From JBCDBY01 sp039182715 (GTDB lineage: Bacteria > Planctomycetota > PLA2): a stretch of 5,278 nt of DNA. Below are positions 1 through 3,849 of this stretch, one piece after another. The notes beneath the pieces were generated by a model. The model had not been told where the DNA came from and made no database searches. It saw nothing but the letters and a program-made list of their open reading frames with translations. The DNA lies in assembly GCA_039182715.1 (NCBI GenBank), contig JBCDBY010000310.1:1-5278 (forward strand). The letters are read 5' to 3'. The translations under genes and the position numbers were made by a program. Within the stretch, counting starts at the first letter, position 1; every line of letters begins with the position of its first letter.

Positions 1-104
1 ACAAGGGGGGCAACCGAAGTCCGGTTGCCCCCCTTATTCGTCCTCAGCGATCTCAGCGCCCCTCAGCCGCCTCAGCGCGAAATCTCCGCGCCCTCAGCCC
101 CCTC
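1..104. repeat. Long direct repeat, copy 1 (possibly cut by the window edge)
   Basis: Positions 1-99 are identical base for base to 486-584, at an offset of 485. The match continues to 104/589 with one difference (100/585) and then ends. The repeat opens with a 14-bp-stem hairpin, followed by a run of CCTCAGCG-like units about every 9-11 nt. As it starts at base 1 of the window, it may extend further left. Confidence 0.95.
3..35. terminator. Hairpin in repeat copy 1, terminator-like
   Basis: Arms 3-16 (AAGGGGGGCAACCG) and 22-35 (CGGTTGCCCCCCTT) are perfectly complementary over 14 bp around a 5-nt loop. The structure is identical to the hairpin at 488-520. A strong GC stem ending in AA/TT resembles an intrinsic terminator that could act in either direction, but there is no long T tract. 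What follows on the minus strand lies outside the window. Confidence 0.5.
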
Positions 105-120
105 ACTCCCCGGTCTCCCT

Positions 121-170
121 CGCCCGCTTTGAACGACCTCAGGGGTGTACTGCGTACACTCCTCGGGAGC
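121..170. repeat. Short diverged direct repeat, copy 1, with central palindrome
   Basis: Matches 434-481 with three substitutions and two single-base gaps over 50 positions. The centre is a perfect 6-bp inverted repeat, GTGTAC-TGC-GTACAC (145-159), which extends outward with a G-T pair to AGGGGTGTAC / GTACACTCCT. In the second copy the outer part of this palindrome is damaged. Function unknown. Confidence 0.8.
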
Positions 171-252
171 TGTAACCGACTGGGCCACGTGGACTTGTGG
201 CGGCGGACTGCGCCATTGGGGTGCGCACTCGGGGCGGAGAGGGAGGGGACAA

Positions 253-408
253 GAGAACGCCGAGTTTCAGCGCGGAGCCCGCGGAGGATTCGCGGAGAAC
301 GCTGAGAATTAAAGGAGGGACAGCAGGAGTACCGAGCCGCTCTTGTGTTCCCCACTCCGCGAACTCCGCGGCGACTCGGCGAACTCCGCGCTAAAACTCC
401 GCGCTCTC
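253..408. repeat. Long imperfect inverted repeat made of CGCGGAG-type periodic units
   Basis: Left arm 253-306 and the reverse complement of right arm 355-408 are both 54 nt and align without gaps at 41 of 54 positions; a 48-nt stretch separates them. Within each arm the motif CGCGGAG (or CGCCGAG, CGCTGAG) recurs every 9-13 nt. The left arm reads in the GGAG direction and the right arm in the CTCC direction. If transcribed, the whole element could fold into one long stem with internal loops. It is not a CRISPR array, because the units are too short and lack spacers, and no transposase gene is nearby. Confidence 0.75.
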
Positions 409-433
409 CCTTTCCTCAGCGCTCCGGCTCGTC

Positions 434-481
434 CGCCCGCTTGAACGACCTCAGAGGGGTACTGCGTACGCTCCTCGGAGC
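434..481. repeat. Short diverged direct repeat, copy 2
   Basis: Second copy of the element at 121-170, differing by three substitutions and two single-base gaps. The central GTAC-TGC-GTAC (4-bp arms) is kept but the flanking pairs are lost. It ends 4 nt before the second long direct repeat. The equivalent position to the left of the first long repeat lies outside the window, so these two elements may form a composite unit. Confidence 0.8.
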
Positions 482-485
482 AAAG

Positions 486-589
486 ACAAGGGGGGCAACC
501 GAAGTCCGGTTGCCCCCCTTATTCGTCCTCAGCGATCTCAGCGCCCCTCAGCCGCCTCAGCGCGAAATCTCCGCGCCCTCAGCCTCCTC
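486..589. repeat. Long direct repeat, copy 2
   Basis: Identical to 1-99 and matching through 104 with one difference. It ends about 15 nt before the TPR gene stop codon, so the operon's transcript runs into this repeat straight after translation ends. It carries the hairpin at 488-520 and the CCTCAGCG-like units at about 525-585. Confidence 0.95.
488..520 (-). terminator. Likely terminator of the secreted-protein operon
   Basis: A perfect 14-bp GC-rich stem (arms 488-501 and 507-520) with a 5-nt loop lies 84 nt beyond the TPR stop codon. On the minus strand the 3' arm is followed by a modestly T-rich stretch (CTTGTCTTTG). Stem strength and position after the last gene favour an intrinsic terminator. 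The short, interrupted T tract and the existence of a second copy 485 nt away leave open that this is simply a repeat-family hairpin. Confidence 0.55.
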
Positions 590-604
590 CAGGCTCAAGA
601 CAGC

Positions 605-2035
605 CTACTTCCGCAGCGCATCCAACCACTCCCGCACCCGCGCATCCTTCCCGCCCGCCTTCAGGTAGCGCTCGTAGTAGTCGATGGCGCTCTCCCGGTC
701 GCGCAGCTCGGTGTCGCAGACGATGCCGAGGCAGAGCAGGACTTCCGGCTCGGCCGGCGCGAGGCGCAGCGCCTCCTTCCACGCCTTGTACGCGTTCTTG
801 TGCTTGCGCTGCGCCGCATGGGCATGCCCCAGCCGAATCCAGAGATCGACGTCGTCCGGGAGCTTCCGCACCGCGTCGCGATAGGCGCGCACCGCCTCGC
901 TCGCGCGCCCGTGTTGCTCCAGCGCCGCACCCAGCGCGAGCCGGTACGCGGCGTTCTCCGGATCCTTCAGCACCGCGCGCCGGTAGTGGCTGACGGCGGG
1001 CCGAACCTTGCCCCAGCGCTCGTGCAGCAATCCGAGGTAGTACTGGTGGCGGCCTTCCTTGGGCTCGCGCCGCGCGGCCTCCCGGTAACAGTCGATCGCA
1101 TCCTCGTACCGCTCCTGCCGGAAGTGGATGTAGCCAAGCGCGGCGTGCGCATCGGCCAGGTTCTCGTCGATGCGCATCGCCTGCTCCACCGCCTTGGTGG
1201 CCAGCGCCCACTCCGAGAGGTCGGAGTACGTCTCGCCGAGCAGGAGGAGCACCATCGGATCCTCCGGATGAAGACGCAGCGCCCGTTCGTACTCCTGAGT
1301 CGCGTCGCGGTCGCGCTCCAGCCGCCCGAGCAGAATGCCGCGATGCACGAAGGTCCGCGGGTCCTTGGGTGCGATCGACTGCGCCTCCGCGAGCAGCTTG
1401 AGCGCCGCCTTCGCGTCCGGCTTCGGCCCCCGCACCTGAAGGTGCGCCAGCCGGAAGCGGGGCGGAAGAAAGCAGGGACGCAGTTCGATCGCGCGACGAT
1501 AGCGTCGCGCGGCGCCCGGGAGATCCCCCTGCCGATCGAGGATCCAGCCGTCCGCGTCGTGCGCCCACGCGCTGTTTGCGTCAAGCTCGATCGCGCGCAT
1601 GGACGCCTTGCGCGCCTTCTTCAATCGCCCCTCGCGCCGCAGCGCGTTGGCGTACGCGACGAATCCCGGCGCGAACTCCGGATGATCACGCGTCAGCCGA
1701 AGGAGCTGACGCGTCGTTTTGCGCCCCTCGTCGAGTCGTAGCGCGAGCATGCGGCGGACCGGATCCTGCGGCGCCTCCTTCAGTAGGTCGCCATAGTGAT
1801 CGCGAAGATCGGAGAGGCGCCCCGCGCCCGCCATCACCTCCTGGTAGCGCAGGTGAGCTTCGAGTTCACCCGGATGTTCCGTGGTGAGTTGCCGCAGCAG
1901 GGTGATCGCCTCGCCACGCTGGCCCGCCTTCAGATGGCCTTCCGCCTTCTTCAGCGCGGGCGCGAGGTCGGTCGATCCGGCCGAGGCGAGCGCCCCGCTG
2001 ATCAGCAGGGCGCTCAGGACCGTGATGTTGCGCAT
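605..2035 (-). CDS. Secreted TPR-repeat protein
   Basis: A 476-residue protein whose chain after the signal peptide is almost entirely tetratricopeptide repeats. Residues 1-19 form a signal peptide (MRN, hydrophobic core, Ala17-Ser-Ala19 cleavage site) with no lipobox Cys, so a soluble periplasmic or exported protein is expected. About 12-13 repeats of roughly 34 residues follow. The clearest lie at 124-189 and 227-464, with classic small/aromatic spacing (for example ALGYIHFRQERYEDAIDCYREA near 299-320) and Pro at repeat ends. The last ~10 residues are a basic helix. TPR arrays are protein-binding scaffolds; no enzymatic domain is visible, and the binding partner may be the small secreted protein encoded just upstream. 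The frame stays open to 2338, but the start at 2035 is preferred because it gives the signal peptide and avoids overlapping the upstream gene. Only 13 nt separate the genes and no Shine-Dalgarno is visible, which suggests translational coupling. Specific role unknown. Confidence 0.92.
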   Translation of the reverse strand: MRNITVLSALLISGALASAGSTDLAPALKKAEGHLKAGQRGEAITLLRQLTTEHPGELEAHLRYQEVMAGAGRLSDLRDHYGDLLKEAPQDPVRRMLALRLDEGRKTTRQLLRLTRDHPEFAPGFVAYANALRREGRLKKARKASMRAIELDANSAWAHDADGWILDRQGDLPGAARRYRRAIELRPCFLPPRFRLAHLQVRGPKPDAKAALKLLAEAQSIAPKDPRTFVHRGILLGRLERDRDATQEYERALRLHPEDPMVLLLLGETYSDLSEWALATKAVEQAMRIDENLADAHAALGYIHFRQERYEDAIDCYREAARREPKEGRHQYYLGLLHERWGKVRPAVSHYRRAVLKDPENAAYRLALGAALEQHGRASEAVRAYRDAVRKLPDDVDLWIRLGHAHAAQRKHKNAYKAWKEALRLAPAEPEVLLCLGIVCDTELRDRESAIDYYERYLKAGGKDARVREWLDALRK

Positions 2036-2048
2036 GGTCCGGCGTGCG

Positions 2049-2423
2049 CTACTTCGAGTACTGCGACAGCGCGCGGCCGGCCGTCGACTGGTTGCCCTGA
2101 TTTCGAACCGCGTTCTGCGAGGCGTTGGAAGCCTGCTGGCGATGCTGGGCGCCCGACTGCTTGAGCGCGCTGTTCTTCGCCGCCGCGGCAGCGCCGCCGG
2201 GCGTGCCGTTGTTCGGACGGCTCGGCTGGTTGCCGCCGCCGGACGGATTGCTCGGCGGGGGCGCCGGGTTGCCGCCCGTCGGGCTGTTGCCGCCGCCGCC
2301 ACCGGCCGGTCGTCCGCCCCCGCCGCCGAGCGCGCCACCGGGGCCGCCCCGCGCTTCGACCGGCTCGACCGAGAAGAGCGCCGCCGCGAGAAGAGTCAGG
2401 GCGATTTTGCTGATGAGTTTCAT
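2049..2423 (-). CDS. Small secreted Gly/Pro/Asn/Gln-rich protein
   Basis: A 124-residue protein I do not recognise as a named family. Residues 1-24 look like a signal peptide: Lys2 and Lys6, hydrophobic core ALTLLAAALF, and Val-Glu-Ala cleavage at about 24. Residues 25-77 are low complexity, with Gly runs (33-37, 41-45), PPP at 55-57 and interspersed Asn, Ser and Pro. An Ala run (78-82) leads into a tail (83-124) rich in Gln, Asn, Ser, Ala and Lys/Arg that could form a polar helix; it ends SQYSK. There is no Cys, no second membrane segment and no sorting motif I recognise. The start is fixed by the signal peptide and by GGAGGA 11 nt upstream (2440-2435). It is the first gene after a sigma-54 promoter and precedes the secreted TPR gene by 13 nt. 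A structural, surface or matrix role is plausible but unproven. Codon phase, signal peptide and ribosome-binding site make it a convincing gene despite the low complexity. Confidence 0.82.
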   Translation of the reverse strand: MKLISKIALTLLAAALFSVEPVEARGGPGGALGGGGGRPAGGGGGNSPTGGNPAPPPSNPSGGGNQPSRPNNGTPGGAAAAAKNSALKQSGAQHRQQASNASQNAVRNQGNQSTAGRALSQYSK

Positions 2424-2434
2424 GTTCGTGTGTT

Positions 2435-2440
2435 TCCTCC
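2435..2440 (-). promoter_or_regulatory. Ribosome-binding site of the small secreted protein
   Basis: GGAGGA on the minus strand, 11 nt before the ATG at 2423. This near-perfect anti-16S match lies within the ~25-nt leader predicted from the sigma-54 promoter. It decides the start of this otherwise low-complexity gene. Confidence 0.8.
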
Positions 2441-2458
2441 GTGTTCGAGGGAGGAGAA

Positions 2459-2474
2459 GGCAAGGTGCGTGCCA
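2459..2474 (-). promoter_or_regulatory. Sigma-54 (RpoN) promoter, -24/-12 element
   Basis: The minus strand reads TGGCACGCACCTTGCC. This matches every base of the sigma-54 core TGGCACG-N4-TTGC, with exactly 10 nt between the invariant GG (-24) and GC (-12). The predicted start is about position 2448 (12 nt beyond the GC), giving a ~25-nt leader that contains the GGAGGA ribosome-binding site of the small secreted protein. Such promoters need an AAA+ activator with a GAFTGA loop, and the gene immediately upstream encodes one. The promoter should drive both secreted-protein genes. Confidence 0.87.
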
Positions 2475-2480
2475 GCAGTC

Positions 2481-2506
2481 GAAACCCCCGCATTTCGCGG
2501 GCTTTC
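2481..2506 (-). terminator. Hairpin between regulator gene and sigma-54 promoter
   Basis: CCCGC (2487-2491) and GCGGG (2497-2501) form a 5-bp stem around a 5-nt loop. Beyond a small internal loop, GAAA (2481-2484) pairs with TTTC (2503-2506). It lies 35 nt after the regulator stop and just upstream of the -24 element, so it may partly terminate kinase-regulator transcription. The T run is only three bases, so termination would be weak. A protein-binding dyad is the alternative. Confidence 0.35.
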
Positions 2507-2527
2507 CTGTTCCGCACGCGACGTTTT

Positions 2528-2544
2528 TGTCGGGTGTCCCGTCA
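2528..2544 (-). promoter_or_regulatory. Candidate activator-binding palindrome (UAS)
   Basis: A 17-nt imperfect palindrome, TGTCGGGTGTCCCGTCA on the plus strand. CGGG/CCCG and the outer TG/CA pair, with one mismatch between them and a 3-nt centre. Its centre is about 88 nt upstream of the predicted sigma-54 start, within the range where NtrC-class regulators bind. It includes the TGA stop of the regulator gene and otherwise lies in non-coding DNA. No clear second copy was seen nearby, although such regulators often use paired sites, so this is a candidate only. Confidence 0.4.
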
Positions 2545-3849
2545 CTTCCGTCGCTCCGCGTCGATGCCGTACTTGCGCAGCTTGTAGCGCAGCACGCGCT
2601 CCGGGATGCCAAGCGCGCGCGCCGCCCGCGCCCGCACCCCGTCGTGTTCGTCGAGCGCGCGCCCGATCCACTCGCGCTCGAGCTGCTCGACCGCGTCGGG
2701 CAGGCTGCGCGCAACGCGCCGGGGCTCCTCGGTGAGACCGAGATCGGCGCGCCCGATGGTCGCACCCTCCGCCAGCACCAGTCCGCGTTCGATGCGGTGC
2801 TCCAGCTCGCGCACGTTGCCGGGGAACGGCTGCACGTGCAACGCCGCGAGCGCGTCGTCCGAAAGCGGCCGCGGCTCGACGCCGTGGCGCTGCGCGTGGC
2901 GCTGAATGAAGCGCGCGGCAAGCGGCGCCATGTCCTCGCGGCGTTCGCGCAGGGGCGGCACGGTGAGCTCGACGACGCGCAGCCGGTAGAGCAGGTCCTC
3001 GCGGAATCGGCCGGCGCGCACCTCGGCGTCGAGATCGCGATGGGTCGCTGCCAGCAGGCGGAAGTCGACCGGGCGCGGCTCGCGCTCGCCGATGCGGATC
3101 ACCTCGCGCTCCTGCAGAACCCGCAGGAGCCGCACCTGCACGGCGGGCGAGACGTCCCCGATCTCGTCGAGCAGCACGGTGCCGCCGCGCGCCGCCTCGA
3201 ACAGTCCCGGGCGCGCCTCGGTCGCGCCGGTGAACGCACCGGCGGCGTGGCCGAACAGCTCCGCCTCGAGCAGCGACTCGGTCAGCGCGGCGCAGTTGCA
3301 CGCCACGAAGGGACCGTCGTGCCGGCGGCTGCGCGCGTGAATGCGCCGCGCCACGACCTCCTTGCCGACGCCCGACTCGCCCTGGACGAGGACCGTCGCC
3401 TCCGATCGCGCGACACGATCGGCCAGGGTGCGCACCTGCCGCATCGCCGCGCCGAGATCGGCGAAGGGGTCGTCCACCGTGTCGCCGCGCACGCCCGAGA
3501 CGCGCACGAGCGCCGAGTCGAGGTGGTCGAGGCGAATCGGTTTCGTCAGATAGTCGTAGGCGCCGGCCCGCATCGCCTCGACCGCGTTGTCGATCGTGCC
3601 GAAGGCGGTCATGACGAGAAACTCGGAGTCGATGCCGCGGGAGCGTGCGCGACGAATCATCTCGACCCCGTCGGTACCGGGCAGCCGCACGTCGGTCAGC
3701 ACAAGGTCGGTGGGCTGGTCGGCGAGCAGGCCGAGCGCTTCCTCCGCGGCGACGGCCTCGCGCACCGTGTGGCCGTGCTCGCGCAGGTGACCGGCCAGCA
3801 GTTCGCGCTGGCTGCGTTCGTCGTCGACGACCAGGAGTTCGAGTTTCAT
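2542..3849 (-). CDS. NtrC-family sigma-54-dependent response regulator
   Basis: A 435-residue cytoplasmic transcription activator of full family length. The receiver domain (about 3-115) has the acidic pair Asp9-Asp10, phospho-acceptor Asp53 (LTDVRLPG), Thr81 and Lys103. The AAA+ domain (about 130-362) has Walker A GESGVGKE (157-164), the sigma-54-contacting GAFTGA loop intact at 204-209, Walker B LLDEIGD (226-232), arginine-finger region GRFREDLLYRL (280-290) and sensor II PGNVRELE (343-350). A Fis-type helix-turn-helix (about 384-429, ending VLRYKLRKYGI) binds DNA. All residues needed for phosphorylation, ATP hydrolysis and sigma-54 contact are present. The ATG overlaps the kinase stop by 4 nt and has AAGGAG 7 nt upstream, so the two are translationally coupled. 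The ZraR/AtoC/HydG type of architecture is recognisable, but the orthologue is not. A sigma-54 promoter lies immediately downstream and is the obvious target. Confidence 0.97.
   Translation of the reverse strand: MKLELLVVDDERSQRELLAGHLREHGHTVREAVAAEEALGLLADQPTDLVLTDVRLPGTDGVEMIRRARSRGIDSEFLVMTAFGTIDNAVEAMRAGAYDYLTKPIRLDHLDSALVRVSGVRGDTVDDPFADLGAAMRQVRTLADRVARSEATVLVQGESGVGKEVVARRIHARSRRHDGPFVACNCAALTESLLEAELFGHAAGAFTGATEARPGLFEAARGGTVLLDEIGDVSPAVQVRLLRVLQEREVIRIGEREPRPVDFRLLAATHRDLDAEVRAGRFREDLLYRLRVVELTVPPLRERREDMAPLAARFIQRHAQRHGVEPRPLSDDALAALHVQPFPGNVRELEHRIERGLVLAEGATIGRADLGLTEEPRRVARSLPDAVEQLEREWIGRALDEHDGVRARAARALGIPERVLRYKLRKYGIDAERRK

Larger units (their letters stand above)
1..604. 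other. Non-coding repeat-rich flank
   Basis: This 604-nt stretch holds no gene I can support. The open frames crossing it run through repeats and translate to Arg/Ser/Pro-rich sequence with no domain, no ribosome-binding site and no shared start. It holds two long direct repeats (1-104 and 486-589), two shorter diverged repeats (121-170 and 434-481) and a long imperfect inverted repeat (253-408). Between 171 and 252 I see only a G-rich run (218-248) and two short palindromes, CCACGTGG near 185-192 and GTGCGCAC at 221-228. It lies downstream of the minus-strand operon, so it is its 3' flank. Whether a gene to the left also ends here cannot be seen. Confidence 0.75.

Noticed and set aside
121..170. 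Recombinase attachment or dimer-resolution site suggested by the palindromic core
   Set aside because: The core arms are only 6 bp in one copy and 4 bp in the other, no recombinase gene is in view, and the sequence does not resemble a site I know.
253..408. CRISPR-like array
   Set aside because: The units are only 9-13 nt, variable, without unique spacers of constant length and without cas genes. The layout is an inverted repeat, not a direct array.
591..606. Small hairpin AGGCT-N6-AGCCT overlapping the TPR stop codon
   Set aside because: It has only 5 bp and no T tract; such stems arise often by chance in GC-rich DNA. The 14-bp hairpin at 488-520 is a much better terminator.
53..668. Small open frames in the left flank (53-355 minus; 197-394 and 345-668 plus)
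   Set aside because: They run through the direct and inverted repeats, lack ribosome-binding sites and domains, and one runs into the TPR gene on the opposite strand.
800..1741. Plus-strand open frame of 313 codons antisense to the TPR gene
   Set aside because: It mirrors the TPR coding frame. It has no recognisable domain, and the opposite strand has periodic TPR repeats and a signal peptide.
2036..2338. N-terminal extension of the TPR gene to a start at 2338
   Set aside because: The added 101 residues are Arg/Ala/Ser low complexity, overlap the small secreted protein gene in another frame and would bury the signal peptide.
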